Shown piece after piece: positions 20,501 to 28,559 of a stretch of DNA of 64,000 bases. The DNA comes from Thermolongibacillus altinsuensis (lineage in GTDB: Bacteria; Bacillota; Bacilli; Bacillales; Anoxybacillaceae), in assembly GCF_004341205.1 (NCBI RefSeq), contig NZ_SLUL01000009.1, positions 52,159-116,158 of the forward strand, given 5' to 3'. Within the stretch, counting starts at the first letter, position 1. Every line of letters starts with the position of its first letter. The position numbers and the translations under genes are program-made. Below the pieces are notes generated by a model. It saw only the letters and a program-made list of their open reading frames with translations, ran no database searches and was not told where the DNA came from.

Positions 20501-20734
20501 CGTTATGAACAAGCAAACGGTCGTAACCATGTAAAAATGTATCCTTCTTTATCTCTAGTTGATTTTATGAGCGAGGATGAACAAGGAAACCCGCGATTCA
20601 TTATTTTAACAGATAATCCGGAGATGTCATTACCAGAGTCTCATTTGGAAGATTTAGCAGAGCTTCAAGGAAGTGTGTATATGTATTTCGTTCGAAATGG
20701 AGAAGTAATAAATGAACGATTAATTCTCATTTAA
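17546..20734 (+). CDS. SNF2-type DEAD/DEAH helicase, BREX- or DISARM-associated type
   Basis: The 1062-residue protein carries SF2/SNF2 motifs: Walker A LADDPGAGKTIMAG near residue 121, DEAH in LVIVDEAHKMAAY near 222, LLTATPHKGD near 262, and the RecA2 motif EQRMGRIHRIGQ near 568. A long C-terminal extension has a coiled coil around 900-960. Relatives are the COG0553 helicases of BREX (BrxHII type) and DISARM (DrmD). It sits directly after pglZ, where type 1 BREX normally has brxL. It has a separate promoter-like element and its own terminator. The helicase or translocase call is firm; membership of the BREX system is inferred from position. Confidence 0.85.
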   Translation: MIQVGDIVKGPLWPEVVEIKNCTMIQNQFYQVEAYGKNTSKYYQVIILPEQLTNIEIINTSNKKTYSSEELQDYLRYFEFVVDKRFSKTRALGNQHLIPLPHQIEAVYGRMLRVPSVRFLLADDPGAGKTIMAGMLIQELKARQSANRILILVPPLVLKQWQQELKEKFNEDFLIVTRSTLNEYSGKNPFVENDCVITSLYWAARDDVRDLVIEADFDLVIVDEAHKMAAYTSGVKKKKTKRTKLYQLGEIILRHSDHCLLLTATPHKGDVENFRHLMRLIDPDIFSSIGIKETLRDKTNPFIIRRLKEHLKYFDGTPLFPKRTTKTITYHLSEQELKLYEAVTQYVKEHFNRAINRGNNSTAFAMMLLQRRLSSSIEAIHLSLERRYHRLMNLLEEAKQKQIIPAEEMLVDEYEEATLEEQEIFEMKSETCVDAIDLAELELEIEELKKLIDYSSYLREHGVERKWMELEKTLFGVEGLLQKGEKILIFTESTDTLHYLEKKLRAHGVEVAKIIGKFSMEERQKQVEKFKHECPIMLATDAGGESINLQFCNQMINYDIPWNPNKLEQRMGRIHRIGQRNEVFVFNLVAGNTREGDVLLTLMTKMEQMRKDLGHDLVYDFIGDRLEDKVADLPTLMQQAILQRERLEDIKKSIDEVLAEEYADLLKIAKEERLAVETIDLPGMKREQYDLAVQKIPARAYAQFAINTLSRHSVKVYPSQNNHVFRIDRMPKFIREFARKHHISLKGKEESYRFTDIAKYANEEVALMKNDHPLFAVSLQLMKEEIEGLVLPFFEAKIPIREALMAEAYEIGLTDGTGRELFRDIVYFARRKNGEIIEIDSYWLYGYSLELVSLRPIEQNESSLLTHALNKVMQKREELVLSNEAQLNKKIQFLRRAFDHQYQETVLRLEKYRNENEENRNSALINQMKAKLIDIEDRRKARLEEVERERNVNIIPPKKIASFTLLPDDKTSYRLLSVDYKEAVERYEQANGRNHVKMYPSLSLVDFMSEDEQGNPRFIILTDNPEMSLPESHLEDLAELQGSVYMYFVRNGEVINERLILI

Positions 20735-20818
20735 ATACAAATATCGAATTCATGGGATCACAGAATAATGTAAATCTGTTTATGTTGCAAGCGCTAAATG
20801 GTTAATCATTCATTAAAG

Positions 20819-20848
20819 ACAGAAGCTAGTGAGCTTCTGTTTTTTTAT
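20819..20848 (+). terminator. intrinsic terminator after the SNF2 helicase
   Basis: CAGAAGCT and AGCTTCTG flank the loop AGTG and are followed by seven or more T. It closes the BREX-linked block. Confidence 0.85.
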
Positions 20849-21067
20849 TTTGTGACAAGGTTCGACAATATTTTTAGTTAAATATAGGTATAATATCCAT
20901 TGTCAGGACCATATTGTAGAAAACGGTTAGAAACTATAAAAAAATATTATTTTTGTGATCTTGATTATGGGGTTTTTTATTATTTTCCTTATCATTACTG
21001 TCATTTTACTGTAAGCAGGTAATTAATATATTTTAACCAAATTTAGGTATTATAGGGGGTGTTTAGT
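20849..21067. other. AT-rich leader upstream of the OLD-like gene
   Basis: No open frame is credible here. A TATAAT at 20889-20894 could be a -10 box and would give a leader of about 170 bases. The stretch is clearly richer in A and T than the BREX genes, in keeping with separate acquisition of the next gene. Confidence 0.4.
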
Positions 21068-22972
21068 ATGAAGCTACATAGTCTCTACTTAAAGAATTTT
21101 AGGGGATATAGGGAAGAAGTGATAAATTTTTCTGAAAACATGAATGTTATTATTGGAAAGAATGATATTGGTAAATCGACACTGATGGAAGCGTTAGAGA
21201 TATTTTTTAACGGTGAGAATAAGGATGCTCTAGTAAAGCCAGAAATAGAAGATTGTAATGTGAATAGTACAGAAAAAGTCATGGAGATAGGTGCCTGCTT
21301 TACATTCGAAGAAGAAGAAATCACAATAATAGATTCTTCTAATCCAACATCTCTAAAGGAAGAGTATTTGTTAAATAAAGACGGATTGCTAGAAATTAGA
21401 AAAGTTTGGGATTGTTCTAAAGATAAAATAACGGCTTCAAGCCTAAAGGTTTATTTAGTGGCACACTATCCCAAAGGAATTGATAAACCTTTGATTACTC
21501 TAAAACAAGAGGAACTAAGGAAAGAGCTGCGAACTATTGCTGATAAAATTGATGATTATGATTTAATAAATAAAAATAAGAATGCTGAAATGAGAAAGGC
21601 ACTATACAAACATCTAGTGAATGAAGACACTGAATTTGAAACAAGATTTATTGAAATTCAAAAAATTGACAAGGATAGTAAGAATATTTGGGATAAAATC
21701 AAATCGAATTTACCATTATATTTCTTATTTCAGTCGGACCGGACTAATTCTGATAATGATAGTGAAGTGCAAAATCCTCTTAAAATTGCTACGAAAAAGG
21801 CGTTAGCAGAGATGGAAGATCAATTAAGCCACATTGTAGAAGAGGTGGATAAAAAAGTTTCGGCAATTGCAGAAGACACAATTAATAAACTAAAAGATTT
21901 TAATGGTGAAATCGCAAATAGGCTAAAAACTAATCTTAATCTTAAATCTTGGGATTCACTATTTTCTTTCCAACTAGAAAGTGACGATGGCATCCCATTA
22001 AATAAACGTGGAAGTGGTATTAGGAGGTTAATTCTTTTAAGTTATTTTCGTGCTGAGGCAGAAAGAATTGCAGAAGAAAAAAATAATAAGAACATTATCT
22101 ATGCAATAGAGGAACCCGAGACTTCCCAACATCCAAACTTTCAAAGAATGATCATTGACTCCCTATTAAAAATTAGTTCAGATGATAAACACCAAGTTAT
22201 TATAACAACCCATACACCAGAAATTGCAAAAATGGTGGATTTAGATAGTTTGATTTTTATAAGTAAAGATGAATATGGTCCTCAAATAGTAAGAAAAGAA
22301 GAAGAAAAGTTAAAGGGGATAGTTAGATCATTAGGGATTTTACCAACTATTGAATCGAAAGTGGTTATTTGTGTTGAGGGAGAGAATGATATTAATTTTC
22401 TACGAAATATTAATCAAGCTATTGATGATTTTAAAGATATAATAGATTTGGAGAAGTCGAATATAACCATGATTGGAATGAAAGGGAGTAATCTAGTAAA
22501 CTGGGTAAACAGAAACTATTTGAGAAACTCAAATGTGATCGAGTTTCATCTCTATGACAATGATAGGGAGGACTATAGAAAAACAATAGAGGAGATTAAA
22601 GCTAATAGGGATGGAAGAAGATTTGGAGAGTTAACTTCAAAACGTGAAATGGAAAACTATATTCCACCAGAATTAATTGAAGAAGAGTTTGGTATAAATC
22701 TAGATTTAGAAAAAATGGACTGGGATAATATAGATGTTCCAAAGGTTTTAGTGAGTAAAGGAGTTATGCAGCATATCAAATGTCCTAAAAAACGTGAAGA
22801 AGCTATAAAGGAGCGTTTGAATGGGCAACTATCTAAGAAAATTCGAAAAGAGCATTTAATTTATTCCAATAGTTATGAGGAGATAAAATCATGGTTTGAG
22901 CAAATAGCGGATTTATGCGATAAAAACTGGTATGAGCAGTTTCTTCAAACTCCCCACCACTCTTTAAAATAA
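21068..22972 (+). CDS. OLD-family ATP-dependent endonuclease (ABC-type ATPase plus TOPRIM)
   Basis: ATG 21068 is chosen over GTG 21059 because the purine run AGGGGG sits at a proper distance. The 634-residue protein shows Walker A GKNDIGKSTLMEALEIFF near residue 31, the signature-like RGSGIRRLILLSYF near 312, and Walker B IIYAIEEPETSQHP near 343. The TOPRIM domain follows, with VVICVEGENDINFL near 435 and LYDNDRED near 495. OLD proteins are phage-defence nucleases. Gabija GajA has the same layout but needs the helicase GajB, and no GajB follows here. The gene therefore looks like a single-gene (class 1 type) OLD system, or one that has lost its partner. Confidence 0.85.
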   Translation: MKLHSLYLKNFRGYREEVINFSENMNVIIGKNDIGKSTLMEALEIFFNGENKDALVKPEIEDCNVNSTEKVMEIGACFTFEEEEITIIDSSNPTSLKEEYLLNKDGLLEIRKVWDCSKDKITASSLKVYLVAHYPKGIDKPLITLKQEELRKELRTIADKIDDYDLINKNKNAEMRKALYKHLVNEDTEFETRFIEIQKIDKDSKNIWDKIKSNLPLYFLFQSDRTNSDNDSEVQNPLKIATKKALAEMEDQLSHIVEEVDKKVSAIAEDTINKLKDFNGEIANRLKTNLNLKSWDSLFSFQLESDDGIPLNKRGSGIRRLILLSYFRAEAERIAEEKNNKNIIYAIEEPETSQHPNFQRMIIDSLLKISSDDKHQVIITTHTPEIAKMVDLDSLIFISKDEYGPQIVRKEEEKLKGIVRSLGILPTIESKVVICVEGENDINFLRNINQAIDDFKDIIDLEKSNITMIGMKGSNLVNWVNRNYLRNSNVIEFHLYDNDREDYRKTIEEIKANRDGRRFGELTSKREMENYIPPELIEEEFGINLDLEKMDWDNIDVPKVLVSKGVMQHIKCPKKREEAIKERLNGQLSKKIRKEHLIYSNSYEEIKSWFEQIADLCDKNWYEQFLQTPHHSLK

Positions 22973-23054
22973 TAATGTATGTAAATTAGCACATTATTTT
23001 AGAATCCTTTTTCAAATTATGAATAAACGCTGTTGTTCATATGGATGACAGGCC

Positions 23055-23090
23055 AAGAAGAGGAGCGGCATCGTGTCGCTCTTTTTATTT
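23055..23090 (+). terminator. intrinsic terminator after the OLD-like gene
   Basis: GAGCG and CGCTC pair around a ten-base loop and are followed by TTTTTATTTT. The stem is short, so confidence is moderate. Confidence 0.65.
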
Positions 23091-23268
23091 TAGGGGATGG
23101 ACCTTTTCGTATTCACGAATTGCTTTGTTTATCGCTAGCAGGCATCTGTAACTGCTAAACTAAAATGGACAGAATCCGACAAATAAAGTTGAACACTTAT
23201 TTACCAATTTTACTCCGAACAGCTATGATAGAGGTTGAATGCTATCTAGCTGTTGGAGGGATGGAAAG

Positions 23269-23445
23269 GTGGATAAGTGGGAAGTGTACATGGAAATTTA
23301 TCAGCTCTTAAAGCAAGGATTTAGTAAAGCCACTATCGCGAAAAAATTAAACATATCCAGAACGACATTATATAACTATTTAAAACGTTCCCCAAGGGAT
23401 CGATGCCTGTCACGCCCCGAAGTATGTCGAAGGTTGATAGATTAA
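23269..23445 (+). pseudogene. IS21-family IstA transposase, N-terminal fragment
   Basis: A GTG start at 23269 follows TTGGAGGGATGG. The encoded VDKWEVYMEIYQLLKQGFSK and the helix-turn-helix KKLNISRTTLYNYL are typical of the first domain of IS21 IstA. After YLKRSPRD the IstA similarity stops at 23406, exactly where a repeat (CCTGTCACGCCCCGAAGTAT) begins. The rest of istA and all of istB are absent. This is a dead remnant. Confidence 0.75.
23406..23436 (+). repeat. half-palindrome repeat, copy A
   Basis: This 31-base stretch matches 38815-38845 with few differences; the stretch CGAAGTATGTCGAAG is identical in both. It begins with CCTGTCAC, which resembles the right half of the palindromic repeats at 26141, 33805 and 61889. 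It marks the breakpoint of the IstA fragment. Confidence 0.7.
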
Positions 23446-23634
23446 AAGAAACAGAGAGCCTTTGATATTCCATAAATTAATTGGCTCTCTTTCTATTTTT
23501 ACCAGAAAATTCTGTTTAATAACTTAAGTTCTCTACTTCATTCGGTATCAATAAAATCGTACCCACCTATTTCCCCTCAAAAATTTCCTCAAAAGGATGA
23601 CCCCATGAAAAAAGAATACCTATATACATCCAGG

Positions 23635-24357
23635 TTAACATTCCGACATATGAATCTGTCCAATTCGTTGGAGTATCCTTTCCGGAAATTCAAAAAGATA
23701 CGCCAAAAACGAGAGAATGGATTCTCGCAAATCTGTGCGATTTCGATGAAAACGATTGGCAATGACACTTTCCTTCAGCCAGCCCCAAATCCGTTCGGCC
23801 AATTTTAAGTTCGGAGAATAGGGAGGCAGAAAGATGAGCGTCAATCGCTCTTGATGTTTCTGAAAGAAAGGACGAAGCATTTTCGCATGATGAATTTTTG
23901 CATTGTCTAGTATGACAACGATGTGTTGATTTGGGTACTCCTGTAATTAAGTAAATTTAAAAAGGATAAAAACACCTGTGCTGTCGCACGTTCTGCTTCC
24001 ATACAATGAAATGGACCCGTTTGAGCGTTCACGCCACCCAATAAACTCGCAGTGGCATGATGAGGGATCTTTTTCTGAACACCCCTCATACTTCAGGTGG
24101 TGAGAAGGATTTGGTAGTCACGAATATGGCTCTCGTCCTCATAGATGAACACGCATTCGTTGGAGAAGTTTTTTTATCCATTCAATTTGATGTTGAAATT
24201 GTTTCTGTTATGTAGGATTGGCTCGTTTCAATGTATACGTTGGAAGTTGTGACACTTGAACACCAAAGTATCCTTGCATGATGAGGCGAATGGCGGCAAT
24301 CCGTTTCGCCATATTTGCATGTTTCATCGTTCTTTCATAGTTCAATCGTCCAACCAT
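23635..24357 (-). pseudogene. IS630-family transposase, broken into several frames
   Basis: Read on the minus strand, the region from 24357 starts MVGRLNYERTMKHANMAKRI (helix-turn-helix part). A DDE-domain piece follows around 23907-24089, then the C-terminal piece IFLPPYSPNLKLAERIWGWL, which is the IS630 hallmark with its catalytic Glu. The pieces lie in different frames with stops between them. The element is inactive. Its ends were not located. Confidence 0.7.
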
Positions 24358-24498
24358 GGTCATTTGTAATTTTTAATCCTTTTTTATACGATACATCTCT
24401 CTCGCCAGCTTGAAAAAGAGAATAAATGAAGAAGTGATACTGATTTCAAAGGAAATCGATCAAATCATGGGAGGTTAAATAAAACGCTTTTAAACGAA

Positions 24499-24640
24499 TT
24501 GGAGGTGATAGCGATGAACGAGCAAGAAATTCGCGAGGCGTCGGAAGAAGTCGGAAGAATGGGGAAGTTTAAGTGTGAGTCCAGAAAATCGCTACGAATA
24601 CGAAATGCGTCTCGAATGGTTGTGCGCAGATATTGTTTTG
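24499..24640 (+). pseudogene. Rpn-family (PD-(D/E)XK) nuclease, C-terminal fragment
   Basis: The segment encoding MNEQEIREASEEVGRMG and, after a frameshift, SPENRYEYEMRLEWL is the usual linker and tail of Rpn recombination-promoting nucleases. Both the catalytic domain and the original C-terminal tail are missing. A central fragment of the same family lies at 43140-43442. The call rests on family memory of this tail and is moderate. Confidence 0.5.
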
Positions 24641-24680
24641 AGCGAACAGATGCTTATGTCTGTTCGCTCATTTGTTTTTG
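24640..24680 (+). terminator. hairpin shared by the Rpn fragment and the convergent SAP-like gene
   Basis: GAGCGAACAGA (24640-24650) and TCTGTTCGCTC (24659-24669) form a perfect 11-bp stem followed by ATTTGTTTTT on the + strand. The right arm encodes the last residues of the minus-strand gene. Confidence 0.7.
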
Positions 24681-25052
24681 ATGCTTTCTGTTCGCCATTT
24701 GGGCGTATAGTTCGGCAAAGCTGCAATGGGTGATAATCGATTCGATCAATATCTTTTTTGTGTCTTTCTTTTGCAGTTTGATGTTCATTTGTGTCCCCAT
24801 GCGGAGCAGTTCTTCTTTTTTAAAAGAAGATAAAAACTGTGATGCCTCTGCTTTGTTCATGTCCTTCATCTTCTTAATCGCGTTTGAATAGTCCGCATCG
24901 TTTGGCGCTTTTTTGTTTTTTATTGGCTTATTTTGATCGCTTAATATTTTTACAGAAATATCATTAAGCATTTCATCAACGGTGCAATGTTCATAATGCT
25001 TTAAGATGACGAGTGCTTTTTCCAAAACATGTATCAGTGTTTTCACGTTCAT
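24654..25052 (-). CDS. small SAP/HeH-like partner of the ParA-like ATPase, unknown function
   Basis: The 132-residue protein overlaps the upstream ParA-like gene by four bases (ATGA), so the two are translationally coupled. It is helical and basic. The stretch KKEELLRMGTQMNIKLQKKD followed by TKKILIESII looks like a SAP/HeH helix-extension-helix motif, a fold often used to bind DNA or RNA. That would suit a ParB-like or adaptor role beside a ParA ATPase. No ParB homology is visible and no parS array was found. Function is inferred from context only. Confidence 0.6.
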   Translation of the reverse strand: MNVKTLIHVLEKALVILKHYEHCTVDEMLNDISVKILSDQNKPIKNKKAPNDADYSNAIKKMKDMNKAEASQFLSSFKKEELLRMGTQMNIKLQKKDTKKILIESIITHCSFAELYAQMANRKHQKQMSEQT

Positions 25053-26023
25053 ACCACGATTCCACCACCCATCCGGTTTAAAAATTCAAGCGTAATGTTT
25101 TTGACACATTCGCTCTGTTTCGCCTGACTATTTTCTACCGCGAAGACGGGATAACTAAGAGTGGATGCACGCGTGATCGCATCCCCGTATGTTAAATAGC
25201 TGTTGAACATCACGTCGGGCGGAAGCGTGTCTTTTAGCATGTTAATCATATTCGCTTGCGTCTGTTTCGGCTGGCTTCCGTATTCGCGAATGAAATTGAA
25301 GACGATCCCGATTAACTTCGTATCGCTATACTCTTTCGAACTTGAGTGAAATCTTTCGTTTAATTCGTCTACTTTATTTTTGATCGATGAAATACCGTAC
25401 GAAGAAAGTCGATCAGGAATGGCTGGGATTAAATAATAATCACTTGCATACAATGCGTTTTGCGTAATGTAGTTTAAATTCGGCGGGCAATCGATAAAAA
25501 TAAAATCGTACTCATGTTTAACGGTATTTAAAATGTGGTGAAGCATTTGGAATTTATAAATGTCCCAACCAAATAAGTGCTCTTTAAAATTAGGACGTAA
25601 ATAAACCGCAATATCCATGTCCGTATGAATCAGCTCGGAGTGTGCTGGCAGTAAGTCAATATGTTCGTACACTTTCCCATTTCCGCTTCGCACGTGCGCT
25701 TTTAAAATAAAGTCATTCACATCCACTTGCGGATGTTCGTTTTTTAAGTAGTGTTCGATTAAATCTTTCAACGTACCGATCGGAGGTTTATTGTGATATG
25801 CTAAGTTTTCAAACTCCTCCGGTGTTAAGCATAAAATCGAAAGGTTACATTGCGCGTCGGCATCCACTAACAACACTTTTGGATGTGAATGCTCATGCCC
25901 GACTAGTTCTAATTCATCAGATGACAAGTGTTGTAACCCAGTCGCCAAATGATGTGTCAACGTCGTTTTTCCCACTCCGCCTTTCCAGTTGATGATACTA
26001 ACAATCTTCGCTTGTCGTTCCAT
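25049..26023 (-). CDS. ParA/Soj-family ATPase
   Basis: The 324-residue protein has the deviant Walker A motif IINWKGGVGKTTLTHHLA with the signature Lys, a Walker A' region VLLVDADAQCNLS, and Walker B DFIFIDCPPNLNYITQ. These are the marks of ParA/Soj/MinD ATPases that dimerise on DNA or membrane. The RBS (GGAGGGGATCATC) precedes ATG 26023. It is not next to the usual parB or replication genes and lies between IS630 and IS982 remnants. It could be a leftover of an integrated plasmid or an ICE, or a two-gene device with its SAP-like partner. Confidence 0.85.
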   Translation of the reverse strand: MERQAKIVSIINWKGGVGKTTLTHHLATGLQHLSSDELELVGHEHSHPKVLLVDADAQCNLSILCLTPEEFENLAYHNKPPIGTLKDLIEHYLKNEHPQVDVNDFILKAHVRSGNGKVYEHIDLLPAHSELIHTDMDIAVYLRPNFKEHLFGWDIYKFQMLHHILNTVKHEYDFIFIDCPPNLNYITQNALYASDYYLIPAIPDRLSSYGISSIKNKVDELNERFHSSSKEYSDTKLIGIVFNFIREYGSQPKQTQANMINMLKDTLPPDVMFNSYLTYGDAITRASTLSYPVFAVENSQAKQSECVKNITLEFLNRMGGGIVV

Positions 26024-26140
26024 GATGATCCCCTCCTGTTGTATATGGACGGTTTATATGTATGGGAGAGGGCGAGGAGTTATGACGGTTTTTTGGGGAT
26101 AATGAAAAGAATTGGCTAGTGCAAAAACGATTGCCTAATA

Positions 26141-26163
26141 CGAACAGTTTCTGTCACTGTTCG
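26141..26163. repeat. dispersed palindromic repeat, copy 1
   Basis: CGAACAGT and its partner CACTGTTCG... flank a six-base centre. The same arms and spacing occur at 61891-61913 and, less perfectly, at 33807-33829. The IS982 reading frame emerges from this repeat without a usable start codon. Confidence 0.7.
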
Positions 26164-26993
26164 CAATATACCGCCATTTTATCGATCGTAATTACACAGT
26201 TGTCTTATATCGAACCACATTTGAAGAGACGCAATCGGCACTGTTGAAGCAAACTGATGATGTGATCATTGCGATTCATGTGCTTGTAAAGTTATTCGGC
26301 TTTACGTCGGAACGGGCATGGCATCGCTTTGTCGTTGGAAACCTATTCATGGAAGAGTGGTTCCCTGAACGTTCTCGATACAACCATCGATGCCGTTCGG
26401 TACGTTGGGTCATCAAATGGATTCGACATCGGCTGGCTAAACGTCGACAACATCATGCGTATGCTGTCGTGGACAGTTTATCAATCGAGTTGTGTCACTA
26501 TGCACGCGTTTCACGGGTCAAACGATTCCGAGATGTGGCGGATATTGGATATTGCGCTTCCAAGAAGATGTTCTTCTACGGATTTAAGTTACACATTCAG
26601 ATTACGGACCAGTCGCTTCCTATGGGATATGTGGTCACGGCTGCTTCGTATCATGATCGAATCGTGGCAGAAGAAGTCATGGCTCAACTTCCACATCCTT
26701 ACACGTTAGGGGATAAAGGATACGTCAGTCGACCATTACAAAAGAAGCTTCATCATGAATACGGAATTGCTTTTTGGACACCATTCTGCAAGAATCAACA
26801 GGTTTCTTACTCTAAAGAATGGGAGCAATGGATGCGTCGAAAACGAAAAATCGTGGAAACCATCTTTTCGGTCCTTGTGGATGTGTTTCGTCTCACTTCG
26901 ATCCGTGCTAACAACGTCGAAGGGTTTGAAACGGCATTAGACGGTATTTTATTGGTTTACACGCTTGTTTCTCTTGAGCTAGTTGAACAGTAG
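26164..26993 (+). pseudogene. IS982-family transposase, 5' truncated at a palindromic repeat
   Basis: The frame is open from the repeat at 26141 to the stop at 26993 and includes the N-terminal segment IYRHFIDRNYTVVLYRTTF. The first possible start (TTG 26244) lies inside the conserved domain. IS982 features are visible: DDVIIAIHVLVKLFGF, SERAWHRFVVGNLF, the DDE residues in VVDSLSIELCHYA, YTLGDKGYVSR and RRKRKIVETIFSVLVD. The right end near CAACTAGCACCAAGGG (about 26999-27014) resembles an IS982 terminal repeat. The catalytic domain looks intact, but no normal start or left end is present. Confidence 0.7.
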
Positions 26994-27071
26994 AGTTCAA
27001 CTAGCACCAAGGGTAAATTATGTTTTTTCATAAATAAAGCAGCATAATTGAATATGCTGCTGGCATGCTAT

Positions 27072-28559
27072 TTATTTGCTATTAACTTCAACGTAAGAAG
27101 TAATCGGACAAGCATCTTGCTTTAAAGAACCGTACTGCGAATGTGGATCAATCTCCACATCTTTTGTGCGTGCTTCAAACCAAGATGTGATCAACGGTTG
27201 TAGAGAAGAATCGATATCTAATAACGTTGTTACGTGGACCGGGTGTGCACGATTTGTCAGTTTTACACTCATGACACCAAAAATTCGCTGTAGCAAAGAA
27301 CGCTCAAATTGCAATTCAAGCAACTTTGCCCGTTTCGTTACGAGTGTTTCTACTGTAAAGGCACCTGAGCGAAGCTGTACATGCGCATCTTCTAACCTAA
27401 ACGCTGTATTACGGTATTCTCGAATGCGATTGATATAAGTAAACACCAACACAATCGCACCCAAAACAAAGAAAATTGGTTTCCAAAATCCAATAGCAGC
27501 AACGAGGCTTGCAAAAATTGGTGGTCGAAGCCAAATCAACTTTTTTGCCTTAGGGGATGCATAATGTGTCATGCTACACAGTTGAAATTCTGGCAGCATG
27601 ATTGCTATTAATTCATGTGCTTTTTCCGTCGGTAAGTACGGGAAAAATTCATTAATGTTTTGGTCCTCACCCGGCGAAATTTCCCCTGCTGAAATAAGCT
27701 TAATTGTTGTCACACCGAGCAACTTTTGATAGCCATTTTGTTTGTAAATGACCGCTTGTACTTTGTCTTTACGAATGGAAAAGCTTTGCTTAGAAAGCCA
27801 GCCTTTTTGTACATAAATGCGTTCATTGTCCATTGAAATTGTATATTGATAGTAGCTATTAAACGTTTTAAAGACGCCGATACCGACAGCTGCTAATGCG
27901 GCAAGTAAGACTAGCAAGATGAGCAGCCATCCAGAAAGATGAGATATAACCTTATCTACATTAATGTATTTCTCTGGATGTACATCTAACCATATATTTA
28001 AGCCAATAGGAATGATGGCTAAAAAACTAAAGGACAATAGGGAAGCTTTCAAAATATCACGAATGGCAGTGGTAAAAAGAATTTGACGTTCAGTTTCATT
28101 GATGGCTTCCTCAGCATGTTGCTCTTGATTCCCATTTCGTAAAACATAATCCTCTATCTTGATGCAATCCACTTTGTTTACAAATTCCAATGTCACATCG
28201 CTAGTCGCTTCACCTGTTTCCATTGTGATCGATTGTACGCCAAATAATCGTTGCAAAACATTTGCCTTCGTTTGCACATTCTCAAATTTTTCACGCGGTA
28301 TAAATTGCTCTGATTTAGAAAATAGGCCCTTATGTATATGAATGCCATCTTCGGCAAATACAACTTTAGTAAATAATGTCTCATAGATGCGAAACAGTAA
28401 ACTGAATCCGAAAAGCGCAATCGCACCCCATTGCACAATATTCATGAACATAGAATTACTACCCGCATTTAGGAATAAAATGAAAAGTATAAACAGATTG
28501 CTTTTGATAAGGTCTAGCAGGTCATAGAATATTTTTAGCTTGGAATAGCGAAACGTCAT
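27072..28559 (-). CDS. ydbT: YdbT-like membrane protein with bacterial PH domains
   Basis: The 495-residue protein has several paired transmembrane segments separated by bPH2 (YdbS/YdbT) domains. Typical pieces are IHIHKGLFSKSEQFIPREKF and IYVQKGWLSKQSFSIRKDKV. Its size and order match B. subtilis YdbT (about 490 residues), encoded with YdbS and linked to resistance against membrane-active bacteriocins. The start overlaps the ydbS stop by four bases, so the pair is coupled. The gene is complete. Confidence 0.85.
   Translation of the reverse strand: MTFRYSKLKIFYDLLDLIKSNLFILFILFLNAGSNSMFMNIVQWGAIALFGFSLLFRIYETLFTKVVFAEDGIHIHKGLFSKSEQFIPREKFENVQTKANVLQRLFGVQSITMETGEATSDVTLEFVNKVDCIKIEDYVLRNGNQEQHAEEAINETERQILFTTAIRDILKASLLSFSFLAIIPIGLNIWLDVHPEKYINVDKVISHLSGWLLILLVLLAALAAVGIGVFKTFNSYYQYTISMDNERIYVQKGWLSKQSFSIRKDKVQAVIYKQNGYQKLLGVTTIKLISAGEISPGEDQNINEFFPYLPTEKAHELIAIMLPEFQLCSMTHYASPKAKKLIWLRPPIFASLVAAIGFWKPIFFVLGAIVLVFTYINRIREYRNTAFRLEDAHVQLRSGAFTVETLVTKRAKLLELQFERSLLQRIFGVMSVKLTNRAHPVHVTTLLDIDSSLQPLITSWFEARTKDVEIDPHSQYGSLKQDACPITSYVEVNSK

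Noticed and set aside
26329..26709. 126-residue + strand frame inside the IS982 region
   Set aside because: It is out of frame with the recognisable transposase and shows no conserved motif.
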